In this document: one piece after another, positions 14,026 to 23,328 of the stretch
Layout: the number at the start of each line of letters is the position of its first letter
Position numbering within the stretch: position 1 is the stretch's first letter
From: an uncultured Lachnospiraceae bacterium
GTDB lineage: Bacteria > Bacillota > Clostridia > Lachnospirales > Lachnospiraceae
Direction: 5' to 3'
NCBI GenBank assembly: GCA_900551895.1
Contig: URXX01000015.1
Location: 1-31,834, forward strand
DNA length: 31,834 bases
Notes under the pieces: generated by a model
Databases searched by the model: none
Told to the model about the DNA's origin: nothing
Seen by the model: the letters and a program-made list of their open reading frames with translations, nothing else
Translations under genes and position numbers: made by a program

Positions 14026-17000
14026 TTATTTTCTTCTTCCACTGATAACTTTAATTGCCCCAAGCATTCCTGCTAACCAAAGAAGAATATGGAAATCATC
14101 AGAAGTTTTTGGTGCTTCTGTACTGTTGCCATGACCGTTTTGTCCGTTATTCACATTTCCCGAACCAGTATTGTCATTGCCGTTTCCGCCGTTGTTTTCA
14201 TGAGAACCGCCGTTCTGGTCTTCGCTTTCATCGCCGTTACCCTCATTGTCATTTCCGTCAGTTTCTTTCTCCTTGAGTTGTTTCATTGCTTCTTCTACAT
14301 CTCGGATTGCCTGCTGCACTTCTTCCTCAGTAGCATCTTTATTTTCCACAACTTCCCATGCTTTTGCAAGAACATCATTTAGGGCAGATACGGAATCATT
14401 TGTATATTTTCCTGATGCCGCCTTATCTTTTGCCTGTGCGATAATGTCTTTCAACGCCTCTTTGTCCACTTCAGGTTTTGTCGGCTGTTCTTTTACCGTC
14501 ACTTCAATAGTTGCTTTCAAACCGTTTGTATTCGCAATACCGTCTGTTAAAACCAATTCTCCTAAAATTCTGTATGTATTGGCTACATTTCCATTGTAAG
14601 AAGATGTATCCCACTGTACAGCCAGCGTTTTTTCTTCTTCATTATCTAACTGCACTTTTACTTCTTCCGGAAGTTCCAATTCAGATACAGGTGTGCCAAA
14701 CTCTACTTCTTTATTCGGAATAGTTTCTACGGAAACAATCTCATTAACTTGAACAGGTACTTCTACTACTGTCAATACCGCCTCGTCTGTAAATACCTGT
14801 TTTGCTTCCATTCCTTCTTTTGTATTTACGATAAGACATCTGAATTTTGTTCCGTTTTCTTCTAACGATACCTTTTCTTTTGTATAAGTCGGGTTTGTTG
14901 CTCCTTCAATATTCTGCCAATCCGTACCGCTATTTACCTGCCACTGATATGTAAGGTTTCCGCCGTCATTTATTTCTGCCTCCACTGTAAATACAGCATT
15001 TTCTCCAACCTGTACAGTCTGAGATTTCGGTTGTGATGTAATGACAGGAACTTCCGTATCTTTCTGGAGTTTAACAACAACTGTCGTATTTTTCTTGTCA
15101 TCTGCCAATTTTACTCCGGCGATTTCCTCAAGTGTTCCGTTGATTGTTGTTTCTCCTTCTTTTGTCTTGTCATAATCTGCCTCGTTCCATTTTACAGGAA
15201 GTGTTGTTTTAATACCGTCTTCCAACACTACGTCTACTTCTTTTGGCAGTTGCAACTGTGCAAACTCTGTTCCGACAAAAGCAGTTACTTTTTCAGGTGC
15301 TTTTACTTCCTCTGCCTGACGTCCTTTTGGAACAGGTGCATACGCGTCAAGTAAACCAAATCCCTGTTCAGTTGTTCTTTCCTCCGGTAAACGGACACGA
15401 ACGTAACGTGCAGTTGCTTTTACGCTTTCGTATGGTCTGACTGCGTCTGTTCCCTCTTTACTTCTGTCTGCAACTGTTGTCCAGTTCTTTCCGTCTGTTG
15501 AAATATCGATAATATATTTATGTATTTCTGCGGCATTCCATGTCATCTGTACGTTATCAATGTCGTAAATTCCTTTTGTATCAATATACCACCATTCATC
15601 TCCCATTGTTGCAGGATACCAATACCAGCCCGGAACACCGTTGCTTCCATGTCCCGCCTCTGAACCTTCTTTGCATGAAGATGCAAACGCTTCTTTTTCT
15701 CTTGATACGCTATAAAGGGTATAGTCTACTTTTTCTCCGTATGCTTCGATTTCTCTGATTGCAGGCCACTGACTTGCCATATTTTTCGTTGTGATGTCCT
15801 GTATTCTTAAGTATCTCACATACTCATCAGAAGAAATTGTCACTTCCTGTCCGCATCCCTCTCCGTTTCTGAAATCTTTTATATCTACATAGTGTTCCCC
15901 GTCTGTTGAACCTTGTACGACAAATTTATAAGCCGCATCATCTTTTTCAAATGACACTTTCACTTCAGAAAGTTTGTAAGTATTTTTTAGGTCTACCTCT
16001 ATCCAATGGTCTTTTGTATTTGCTCCGCCGACAGCACACCACCATGTATCTTTCTTTCCGTCAACGGCATACTCAGCCTTTTCTACTTTTCCGCCCTGAC
16101 CTGTATTTACACTGCTTGCTTTTACCGGTTTGTTAAAGGCGATATTGTCTGTTTCACCTGTTCCCGAAACCTCTCTCAATACTGCCCATTCATTGTTCGT
16201 TGCCTCTGTAAATGTTACACGCACATAACGTCCCTGAACTTTTTCTTTTTCAAATGTCAGTTCCGTATCCTTGCTTCCTTTACTGTTATCCACTACAATG
16301 TGTTTTTGGTAAGTTTCGTCCGTCATCGGATTTTCTGAAACGGCGATTGTATAATGATAAGCACTTCCCTCTGTTTCAAAGGATAATTTCATTGTTTCCA
16401 AATCGTAAGAAGCGCCTAAATCAACTTCCCACCACTGCGGATACGAACCGCTGTTTGCACACCATTTTGTATTGTTGTTTCCGTCATTTCCATTTTCTTT
16501 TACTTCGTTTTTGCCGTTTCCGGTATTTTCCGTACTTGCTCGTGATGTTTTATTGAAGAAAATATTACTTTCCTGTGTTTCTTCATGTTCTTTGTTGTAT
16601 TCGTATTCATCTGCATCTGAACCTTCCACTGCGTCAGGCAAGCCTTCTACTTTGCTTGTCGGAATGGTAACTGTCGCAGTTTTCAAACCGTCTGCCGATG
16701 CTTTTAATGTAATGTCGCCTTCACCACGTTTACTTCTCACCCATACAGCCAGTTGTCCGCCTTTTGTTGTAATTGTTTTCGATCCGACTACAAGTCCCGG
16801 TCCTTCCACTTCCAATTTTACGTCTGTGTAAGCGCTTGGCACAACCGTACCGTTTTTATCTGTAATATCAATCCAAACCAATTTTGCACTGCTTCCGTCC
16901 AATGCAACTTGGGCATCACTTTCAGGACGAAGTTTAATTTCCGATGCTGTTTCAGGAGATTTTCTCACATACTCCGCAACTTCTTTTCCGTCAATTTTTC

Positions 17001-19137
17001 CGACTGCTTTCAATTCGCCTTTTTCATATTTTGCCAAATCAAATGTAATCGGAGCATTTTTGATTGACTCTGCACTGATTTCTTTTCCCGAGTTTACCGA
17101 AGGGTGTTGACTTGGGTCTACATCTCCGTGAGGTCCCCAAATTGTTTTGTCATGCCCCTTTTCTCCCAAACTTTTTCCGTTTAAAAATAACTCTACAGTA
17201 TCGCAGTTGCTGAAAATACGAACTTTTTTGTCCGCTTTTTCATCCCAAGTATTTGCAATGTAAACCATCGGTCCTGTTTTCACACCGTATTCGCTCATAT
17301 CTACACTTGCATCTCTTTGGCTCTGATAGAAGTATGCACTGTGCTTTGGAATTCTGTGTAAATCCACAACTCCACAGTATGTGAGCATACCTGCGTCAAA
17401 CCCTGCATAATCCGCATAATCCCAGTACATAGATGCACCTAGCCAATTTTTACCGCGGGAACGAATTGTCTGCACACTCTCCTGAGCGTTGTCCGACTGA
17501 ATTAACATTCCCTCATCTCCGCCTTTTTTGCCCGCATCATTTTTATCTTCTCTTGTCACACGGGTTGTGGAACTTGAACCTCCGTATGTCCAGTCGCCGT
17601 ATTCGGCAATAATCATCGGCTTATCTTTATATTTCGGATTTTCTGCACCCTCATTTCCTTTTCCGAAAATACCTGCCTGCGGAGTAGAAAGTCCGATATC
17701 CCACACATCCCAGTGATAACAGCCTGCCGTGTAAGCGTATGCCGCCTCATCTTTCGGGTACTCTTCTTTTACAATGCGGTTCATCTCCGTTGCCCAATCT
17801 TTACTGTAACTGCTCTCATTCAAACTTGATTCCCAAGTAACGATAGACGGATGATTCCTCTTATGTCTGATGTCCGTTCGCAATTCTTTATAAGTGCTTT
17901 CCTTAAATGCCTCCGAATTACTGAAATACTGCCAGCCTGACGCACACTCTACGACCATAACCCCGTATTTATCGCAAGCGTCATAATATGCCTGACGATG
18001 AGGATAATGTGACATTCTCACAATATCAAATCCGTTTTCTTTAAATCGTTTCACTTCCTCGTAAATGGCGTTATCCGGCATTGCATTTCCAAGCATATAT
18101 GTTTCCGCATGGAGATTTGCGCCTTCCGTATCTGTCTTTTTATCGTTGATATAAAGACCGTCCCTCTTCCACTCTACTTTTCGGATACCGTACGTTGTTT
18201 CTACAACGTCTTTTACAACTCCGTCCGCTTTAACCGTAGAACGCACCGTGTATAACTCCGGCGTATCCGGCGACCATAATCTCGGATTTGTCACTTCCAA
18301 AGACTGATTAGAATATTTCTTCTCGCCTTTTCCGATAGAAACTGTATCTTCTTTCGATGCAACTGTCTGTCCGCTCTCATCCACAATTTCCGTAAGAAGT
18401 GTTGTTTCTTTGCTTTCTTTCCCCTCATTTTCTACATGGGTTTTTACTTTAACTGTCGCTTTCTCTTTCGCAACTTTCGGTGCGGTAATAAATACGCCTC
18501 CGCCTGCCGTTTCATTTGCTTCCACTGCGTCTGTAATGTGCAGTTCATCTGTCACCGTAATATAAGAATTGCCGTAAATTCCGCCGAAATATTGGAAATC
18601 CGGTTTATCTTTTCCCGGTGCAAAATTTGAGTTTGGGCGGCTGTCAATCTTCACTGCGATTGTATTTTTCGCCCCATAATTTACCTTGTCCGTAATATCA
18701 ATGACAAATGGAATATAACCGCCCTCATGGGTTGTCACTTTCTGTCCGTTGATATACACTTCCGCTTTTTGCATTGCCGCCTCAAATGTGAGCATCAGTT
18801 TTTTCCCTTTCAGGTTGTTGTCCACCTGAAAATCTTTCCGATACCAACTGATACCGAGATAGGCGTCCTTATTTTCCGCCGTGTAAAATGTTGTCGTATG
18901 CGGAAGATTTACATATACCCATTCATCATCGGCAAAATCAACCTTTTCCCCTCCCGATACGTCACCTTTTTTGTAATGCCAATCTGTGTTGAAATTAATG
19001 ACATTACGATCCGTACTCTGCACTGCCTCCTTTTTCACATTGGTTTCCGCCGCCTGCGTTTCTACAAAACCATACGGACCGGCCAAACCTCCGATTAGAC
19101 TTAAGGCAGTAAGCAGCGCCACTACTTTTCTTTTCAT
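14026..19137 (-). CDS. Secreted, wall-anchored GH2 beta-galactosidase-type multidomain enzyme
   Basis: This 1703-residue exoenzyme has a signal peptide (1-30, ending near TQA). GH2 sugar-binding, Ig-like and TIM-barrel domains follow (about 45-600), with acid/base Glu441 in the SLNES motif and nucleophile Glu512 in IIAEYGD. Next come a DUF4982-like segment (about 640-725), an invasin-type Ig domain, three F5/8 type C (CBM32-like) domains (about 855-990, 995-1135 and 1140-1265), two Ig-like group 4 repeats flanking another Ig domain (1278-1548), a FIVAR-like helix (1555-1622), a Gly/Asn-rich linker and a sorting signal (PKTSD at 1676, hydrophobic segment, RRK). It probably removes galactose from host glycans or plant polymers at the cell surface. 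The start has AAGGAGG upstream. It interrupts the pyr cluster. Confidence 0.9.
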   Translation of the reverse strand: MKRKVVALLTALSLIGGLAGPYGFVETQAAETNVKKEAVQSTDRNVINFNTDWHYKKGDVSGGEKVDFADDEWVYVNLPHTTTFYTAENKDAYLGISWYRKDFQVDNNLKGKKLMLTFEAAMQKAEVYINGQKVTTHEGGYIPFVIDITDKVNYGAKNTIAVKIDSRPNSNFAPGKDKPDFQYFGGIYGNSYITVTDELHITDAVEANETAGGGVFITAPKVAKEKATVKVKTHVENEGKESKETTLLTEIVDESGQTVASKEDTVSIGKGEKKYSNQSLEVTNPRLWSPDTPELYTVRSTVKADGVVKDVVETTYGIRKVEWKRDGLYINDKKTDTEGANLHAETYMLGNAMPDNAIYEEVKRFKENGFDIVRMSHYPHRQAYYDACDKYGVMVVECASGWQYFSNSEAFKESTYKELRTDIRHKRNHPSIVTWESSLNESSYSKDWATEMNRIVKEEYPKDEAAYAYTAGCYHWDVWDIGLSTPQAGIFGKGNEGAENPKYKDKPMIIAEYGDWTYGGSSSTTRVTREDKNDAGKKGGDEGMLIQSDNAQESVQTIRSRGKNWLGASMYWDYADYAGFDAGMLTYCGVVDLHRIPKHSAYFYQSQRDASVDMSEYGVKTGPMVYIANTWDEKADKKVRIFSNCDTVELFLNGKSLGEKGHDKTIWGPHGDVDPSQHPSVNSGKEISAESIKNAPITFDLAKYEKGELKAVGKIDGKEVAEYVRKSPETASEIKLRPESDAQVALDGSSAKLVWIDITDKNGTVVPSAYTDVKLEVEGPGLVVGSKTITTKGGQLAVWVRSKRGEGDITLKASADGLKTATVTIPTSKVEGLPDAVEGSDADEYEYNKEHEETQESNIFFNKTSRASTENTGNGKNEVKENGNDGNNNTKWCANSGSYPQWWEVDLGASYDLETMKLSFETEGSAYHYTIAVSENPMTDETYQKHIVVDNSKGSKDTELTFEKEKVQGRYVRVTFTEATNNEWAVLREVSGTGETDNIAFNKPVKASSVNTGQGGKVEKAEYAVDGKKDTWWCAVGGANTKDHWIEVDLKNTYKLSEVKVSFEKDDAAYKFVVQGSTDGEHYVDIKDFRNGEGCGQEVTISSDEYVRYLRIQDITTKNMASQWPAIREIEAYGEKVDYTLYSVSREKEAFASSCKEGSEAGHGSNGVPGWYWYPATMGDEWWYIDTKGIYDIDNVQMTWNAAEIHKYIIDISTDGKNWTTVADRSKEGTDAVRPYESVKATARYVRVRLPEERTTEQGFGLLDAYAPVPKGRQAEEVKAPEKVTAFVGTEFAQLQLPKEVDVVLEDGIKTTLPVKWNEADYDKTKEGETTINGTLEEIAGVKLADDKKNTTVVVKLQKDTEVPVITSQPKSQTVQVGENAVFTVEAEINDGGNLTYQWQVNSGTDWQNIEGATNPTYTKEKVSLEENGTKFRCLIVNTKEGMEAKQVFTDEAVLTVVEVPVQVNEIVSVETIPNKEVEFGTPVSELELPEEVKVQLDNEEEKTLAVQWDTSSYNGNVANTYRILGELVLTDGIANTNGLKATIEVTVKEQPTKPEVDKEALKDIIAQAKDKAASGKYTNDSVSALNDVLAKAWEVVENKDATEEEVQQAIRDVEEAMKQLKEKETDGNDNEGNGDESEDQNGGSHENNGGNGNDNTGSGNVNNGQNGHGNSTEAPKTSDDFHILLWLAGMLGAIKVISGRRK

Positions 19138-19258
19138 ACCTCATGCCTCCTTACAATTTCTATTATCTTCTTCATTCTATCGTAGTCACGCATTAAAGTA
19201 TGTAGTATTTTTTATCTTTTTGGTTCGATTTTTTACACAAACGGCAGAAAATGTGACG
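19138..19258. promoter_or_regulatory. Upstream region of the GH2 gene
   Basis: This 121-base gap must hold the GH2 promoter. A TAGAAT (minus strand, about 30 bases before the ribosome site AAGGAGG) is a possible -10, but no convincing -35 sits at 17 bases. No clear catabolite-response (cre) palindrome was recognised. The promoter is therefore only weakly placed. Confidence 0.3.
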
Positions 19259-19315
19259 AAACTGTGAAAGGGGACGTAGTGTTTTTCAATTTCACTACGT
19301 CCCCTTTCACAGTTT
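19259..19315. repeat. GGGGACGTAGT palindrome, copy 2 (terminator of pyrD)
   Basis: Perfect 23-base arms (19259-19281 and 19293-19315) enclose an 11-base loop TTTTTCAATTT. The core GGGGACGTAGTG and the loop match copy 1 at 6392-6438. The arms are flanked by A/T runs (TTTTTTC on the plus side). It starts six bases after the pyrD stop on the minus strand, so it can also end pyrC-F-K-D transcription. The long perfect symmetry is more than a terminator needs. Confidence 0.88.
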
Positions 19316-19320
19316 TTTCA

Positions 19321-20223
19321 CTATTTCACTAATCCGACCATATCCTTTACATTTTCAAAGCCGTAACGCTCCATATATTTTTCAATGCCTTCTGCAATTT
19401 CCATTGTAACGGTCGGGTTAATGAAGTTGGCAGTTCCGACTGCAACTGCCGTAGCCCCCGCCAAAATAAATTCGATTGCGTCTTCCGCTGTCGAAATACC
19501 TCCCATTGCGATAATCGGAAGTTTGATTGCATTTGCTGTCTGATACACCATACGAACTGCAATCGGTTTGATTGCAGGACCGGATACACCGCCTGTTTTG
19601 TTTGCAAGGGCAAATGCTCTCTTATGTACATCAATTTTCATTCCCGTTAATGTATTGATAAGAGAAACGGCGTCCGCACCGCCCGCTTCCACTGCTTTTG
19701 CCATTTCTGTAATGTCCGTTACGTTCGGACTTAACTTCATAATAACCGGCTGTTTTGCATATTTTTTTACTGCTTTTGTAATCTCTTCCGCTGCTTTTGG
19801 ATTTTGTCCGAAAGCAATTCCGCCCTCTTTTACGTTTGGGCAGGAAATATTAATTTCCAGCATATCCACGTCTTCGTGAGATAAACGTTCCACTACTTCG
19901 CAGTAATCCTCCGTTGTTCTTCCGCAAACGTTTACAATAATTTTTGTGTCATACTGACGCAAAAAAGGAATATCTCTTTTACAGAAAACATCAATTCCCG
20001 GATTTTGCAGACCTACCGCATTCATCATTCCGCCGTATGTTTCCGCGATACGGGGAGTTGGATTTCCCTCCCACGCAACGTTTGCCACACCTTTTGTCGT
20101 TACCGCGCCGATTTTGTTTAAATCAACAAACTCTGCAAATTCCGCACCTGAGCCGAATGTTCCCGATGCTGTCGTCACCGGATTTTTCCATTCCACTCCT
20201 GCAATATTGATTTTCGTGTTCAT
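19321..20223 (-). CDS. pyrD: Dihydroorotate dehydrogenase B, catalytic subunit
   Basis: PyrD oxidises dihydroorotate to orotate with FMN. The 300 residues are typical of class 1B, which forms a heterotetramer with PyrK and passes electrons to NAD. Visible features are TTASGTFGSG (N-terminus), the active-site Cys in INISCPNVKEGG near residue 130, and the FMN-phosphate region AMGGISTAEDA near 240. The start ATG overlaps the pyrK stop by one base, and its ribosome site GGAGGTGG lies in pyrK. It is the last gene of pyrC-F-K-D; pyrE would usually follow directly but is about 5.5 kb away. Confidence 0.95.
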   Translation of the reverse strand: MNTKINIAGVEWKNPVTTASGTFGSGAEFAEFVDLNKIGAVTTKGVANVAWEGNPTPRIAETYGGMMNAVGLQNPGIDVFCKRDIPFLRQYDTKIIVNVCGRTTEDYCEVVERLSHEDVDMLEINISCPNVKEGGIAFGQNPKAAEEITKAVKKYAKQPVIMKLSPNVTDITEMAKAVEAGGADAVSLINTLTGMKIDVHKRAFALANKTGGVSGPAIKPIAVRMVYQTANAIKLPIIAMGGISTAEDAIEFILAGATAVAVGTANFINPTVTMEIAEGIEKYMERYGFENVKDMVGLVK

Positions 20224-20993
20224 TACAAATCCACCTCCGTTGCCAAAAAGACCGGACCGTCTTTACAAATTCGTTTGTTGTGTACGTTTGTGTGGTAGTC
20301 TTTTTCTTTTGATTTGCATACGCAGGCAAGACAAGCGCCGATTCCACACGCCATTCTTTCTTCCATAGAAATATAGCATTCAATATCATTTTCTTCTGCA
20401 TACGTCTTTAATGCGCGGAGCATCGGTGTAGGTCCGCAGGCGTAAATAATGTCCGCTGTCAATCCGTTTTCTCGAATGGCATCTAATACATTTCCTTTCG
20501 TTCCCGCGCTTCCGTCTTCTGTTGCCACATAAACCGTTCCGTTTTCAGAAAGTTCTTTTGTCAAAAATAACTCATCACGGTAGCCCACAACAATCTGTTT
20601 CTCTGCATTTAACTGTTTTGCCAGTTCAAGCATTGGCGGAATACCGATTCCACCGCCGATTAAAAATGCTTTTTTTTCTTTTAATGGGAAACCGTTTCCA
20701 AGAGGCCCTAAAATTTCAATTTCATCTCCCGCAACCAACTTAGAAAACTGCTCTGTTCCCGTATTTTCTCCCGTTACTCTGTAAACAACTCTCAACTGCT
20801 TATTTTCTTTGTCGATTTCACATATACTGATTGGACGTGGCAGTAATTTCCCGCTGTCATTTGTATACATGGAAATAAACTGCCCCGCTTTCGCCGTAAC
20901 GGCAGCCTCAGTGCGAAGCCATAAACTGTAAATGTCCGCTGCGATTTTTTCCTGTGATACGACAACCGCTCTTTCTTTTTCTCTCTTTTCCAT
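20223..20993 (-). CDS. pyrK: Dihydroorotate dehydrogenase B, electron-transfer subunit
   Basis: PyrK carries FAD and a [2Fe-2S] cluster and moves electrons from PyrD to NAD. The 256 residues show the FAD motif PRPISICEI near residue 52, the nucleotide-binding GGGIGIPPML near 112, and the cysteines MACGIGACLACVC plus a later ICKDGPVF that hold the cluster. The start has AGGGGAG upstream. It follows pyrF by 12 bases and overlaps pyrD by one. The presence of pyrK beside pyrD confirms class 1B. Confidence 0.95.
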   Translation of the reverse strand: MEKREKERAVVVSQEKIAADIYSLWLRTEAAVTAKAGQFISMYTNDSGKLLPRPISICEIDKENKQLRVVYRVTGENTGTEQFSKLVAGDEIEILGPLGNGFPLKEKKAFLIGGGIGIPPMLELAKQLNAEKQIVVGYRDELFLTKELSENGTVYVATEDGSAGTKGNVLDAIRENGLTADIIYACGPTPMLRALKTYAEENDIECYISMEERMACGIGACLACVCKSKEKDYHTNVHNKRICKDGPVFLATEVDL

Positions 20994-21005
20994 TTTTGTT
21001 CTCCC

Positions 21006-21932
21006 CTATCTGTTTTCCAATGCTCCGTTGATGTCGGCAATCATTGTTTCCACTGCTTTTCTTGACGCATCTGCAAAGTTTTCTTCTCCGAACTCTGCAT
21101 ATGTTTCCTGTTTGTAAGCGGCGATAATTCCTCTTGAAGAGTTTACGATTGCACCTAAACCGTCCTCATTGAAGAAGTGTACGAGGTCTTTGCCCCGTCC
21201 GCCCTGTGCGCCGTATCCCGGTACAAGAATATAAGATTTTGGCATAACTTTGCGGAGAACTTTACCCATTTCCGGATAAGTCGCACCGACAACAGCGCCG
21301 ATGTAACTGTATTCGTCACCCATGTGGCTCTCTCCCCACTGCGCTACTTTTTCTCCGACTAACTCGTATAACGGTCTTCCGTCAACAAGTCTGTCCTGAA
21401 ACTCCCCGCTGGACGGATTTGATGTTTTTACTAAAATGAAAAGACCTTTGTTTTCTTCTTTACATACGTCAATAAACGGATTAATTCCGTCTGAACCCAA
21501 GTATGGATTCACTGTGGCGAAGTCTTCGTCAAACGGAACATATGATTTGCTTCCAACCTGCACATGTCCGAGATGTCCCACCGCATATGCGGAAGAAGTT
21601 GAACCGATATCGCCTCTCTTAATATCTCCGATAACTACCAAACCTTTTTCTTTACAGTAGTCCACTGTCCTTTTAAATGCAACAAGTCCCGGAATACCAA
21701 ACTGTTCATACATAGCAATCTGAGGCTTCACTGCCGGAATTAAATCGTATGTTTTATCAATGATTTCTTTGTTAAACTGCCAGATTGCTTCCCCTGCTCC
21801 TTCCAATGTTTCTCCAAATTCTGCAAATGCTTTCTTCTGGATATGATGTGGAATGTAGTTTAACATTGGATCTAATCCCACTACGATTGGCGCTTTCGTT
21901 CTCTTAATATTTTCTACTAATTTGTTAATCAT
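21006..21932 (-). CDS. pyrF: Orotidine 5'-phosphate decarboxylase (long form)
   Basis: PyrF removes CO2 from OMP to make UMP. At 308 residues it is the longer bacterial form (pyrF type 2) rather than the approximately 240-residue kind of Bacillus. VGLDPMLNYIP near the N-terminus, KPQIAMYEQFG and the active-site DIKRGDIGST (Asp-Lys-x-x-Asp pattern) are present, as is the phosphate-binding end VPGYGAQGG. The start has AGGAGG seven bases upstream. It is 12 bases after pyrC and 12 before pyrK. Confidence 0.95.
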   Translation of the reverse strand: MINKLVENIKRTKAPIVVGLDPMLNYIPHHIQKKAFAEFGETLEGAGEAIWQFNKEIIDKTYDLIPAVKPQIAMYEQFGIPGLVAFKRTVDYCKEKGLVVIGDIKRGDIGSTSSAYAVGHLGHVQVGSKSYVPFDEDFATVNPYLGSDGINPFIDVCKEENKGLFILVKTSNPSSGEFQDRLVDGRPLYELVGEKVAQWGESHMGDEYSYIGAVVGATYPEMGKVLRKVMPKSYILVPGYGAQGGRGKDLVHFFNEDGLGAIVNSSRGIIAAYKQETYAEFGEENFADASRKAVETMIADINGALENR

Positions 21933-21944
21933 CTTTTCTTCCTC

Positions 21945-23234
21945 CTAGTATGCTGTATTTTCATAAACCATTTTTCCGCCGACAAATGTGTAACGCACAT
22001 CGCCTTTTACTGCATAATTGTCAAACGGTGTATTTTTCCCTTTTGAAAAGAATGTGTTTTTGTCAATGCGGTATTCTCGTTTCGGATCAAAAATAACAAT
22101 ATCCGCAATCATTCCCTCAGAAACCGAACCTTTTTCATCGGCAAGTCCAAGTACTTTTGCCGGATTATAACTCATTTTTTCCGCCATTTGCATCGGTGTC
22201 AAAATACCCTTGTCCACCAACTCCGTATAAGTGAGGGCAGCAGATGTTTCCAATCCAACAATACCGAACATGGCGTCTTTCATGGATTTGTTTTTCTCCT
22301 CCGCCGAATGTGGTGCATGGTCTGTTGCAATAACGTCCATAATATTGTTTTTCAGACCTTCCTTTAACGCTTCCACATCTTCCCTGCTGCGAAGAGGCGG
22401 GTTCATCTTATAGTTTCCGTCGTCTTCCGGTATATCCTCTGTCGTCAAAATAAAATGATGCGGGCAGACTTCAGCCGTTACCGGAAGTCCCTCTTTTTTC
22501 GCCTCGTCAACCATTTTCACACTGTCCGCTGTAGAACAATGGCATAAATGTAACTGTACTCCCGTCTCTTTTGCAAGTAAAATATCTCTCGCTACGATAA
22601 CGTCTTCCACCGCATTTGTAATTCCTTTCAGCCCCAGTTCTTTCGCTTTCTCATCGGCGTTCATCACTCCGCCTTCTACCATTGTGATATCCTCGCAGTG
22701 CGCAAAAATCGAAATATCGTTTTCTTTCGCTTTTCTCATCGCCTGACGATAAAGCGAAGCGTTCATTACCGATTTACCGTCCTCACTGATTGCGTGACAG
22801 CCCGCTTTTGCCATACCTTCAATATCTGCCAGTTCTTCACCTTTCTGCCCTACGGTAATTGCTCCTAACTGAATAATATTTACCGGCGATTCTGTCTTGG
22901 CACGGCGGTGCAGTTCCGCAACCTGCTCTCCCGTATCCGTAACCGGTTTCGTGTTCGGCATCGCACAGATAGTCGTCACTCCGCCTCTTGCACCTGCCTG
23001 TCCGCCTGTCTGCAATGTTTCCTTATATTCCAATCCCGGATCTCTTAAATGAACGTGCAAATCAATAAATCCCGGCATCACATAGCAGCCTGACGCATCA
23101 ACTGTTCTGTCCGCTTCATCGGCAATATCCCTGTCTACTTTTACAATCTTTTCGTCCTCTATTAACACATCACAAATTTCATCACGCTGTGTTTTCGGAT
23201 CTAATACATGACCATGCTTAATTAATGTTCTCAT
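21945..23234 (-). CDS. pyrC: Dihydroorotase
   Basis: PyrC closes carbamoyl-aspartate to dihydroorotate, a zinc enzyme of the amidohydrolase family. Starting at MRTLIKHG (23234) gives 429 residues, the normal length for the Gram-positive type. An earlier in-frame ATG at 23315 would add 27 hydrophobic residues across the ctpA terminator and is rejected. GAAAGG lies ten bases before the chosen ATG. The metal site LHVHLRDPG, the ATDHAPH motif and the FAHCED region are all present. It is the first gene of pyrC-F-K-D and has a promoter candidate just downstream of the ctpA terminator. Confidence 0.95.
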   Translation of the reverse strand: MRTLIKHGHVLDPKTQRDEICDVLIEDEKIVKVDRDIADEADRTVDASGCYVMPGFIDLHVHLRDPGLEYKETLQTGGQAGARGGVTTICAMPNTKPVTDTGEQVAELHRRAKTESPVNIIQLGAITVGQKGEELADIEGMAKAGCHAISEDGKSVMNASLYRQAMRKAKENDISIFAHCEDITMVEGGVMNADEKAKELGLKGITNAVEDVIVARDILLAKETGVQLHLCHCSTADSVKMVDEAKKEGLPVTAEVCPHHFILTTEDIPEDDGNYKMNPPLRSREDVEALKEGLKNNIMDVIATDHAPHSAEEKNKSMKDAMFGIVGLETSAALTYTELVDKGILTPMQMAEKMSYNPAKVLGLADEKGSVSEGMIADIVIFDPKREYRIDKNTFFSKGKNTPFDNYAVKGDVRYTFVGGKMVYENTAY

Positions 23235-23271
23235 TATTTTACAACCTTTCTGCAAAATTACATATAGATTT

Positions 23272-23280
23272 ATTTTACCA
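23272..23280 (-). promoter_or_regulatory. Extended -10 promoter candidate of pyrC
   Basis: On the minus strand TGG TAAAAT is an extended -10 (TGn before the hexamer). The -35 position falls in the T-run of the ctpA terminator and does not match well. Transcription would begin about 30 bases before pyrC, too short a leader for a PyrR attenuator. Confidence 0.4.
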
Positions 23281-23289
23281 TAGGCTAAC

Positions 23290-23320
23290 AAAAAAAGGAA
23301 TGCAAAAATTCGCATTCCTT
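23290..23320 (-). terminator. Terminator of the ftsEX-ctpA group
   Basis: AAGGAATGC (23295-23303) pairs perfectly with GCATTCCTT (23312-23320) around an 8-base loop. On the minus strand it is followed by seven T's. It starts nine bases after the ctpA stop. This is a textbook intrinsic terminator. Confidence 0.88.
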
Positions 23321-23328
23321 TCTATACT

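Noticed and set aside
14055..19267. Many plus-strand frames of 60-120 codons opposite the GH2 gene
   Set aside because: They overlap one continuous 1703-codon gene with clear domains, lack ribosome sites and resemble no family.
23235..23271. PyrR-type attenuator before pyrC
   Set aside because: The leader is only about 30 bases, with no terminator/anti-terminator pair or PyrR-binding loop.
23235..23315. Longer N-terminus for pyrC, looking like a membrane segment
   Set aside because: It would run through the ctpA terminator and the pyrC promoter; the shorter start has a ribosome site and the normal family length.
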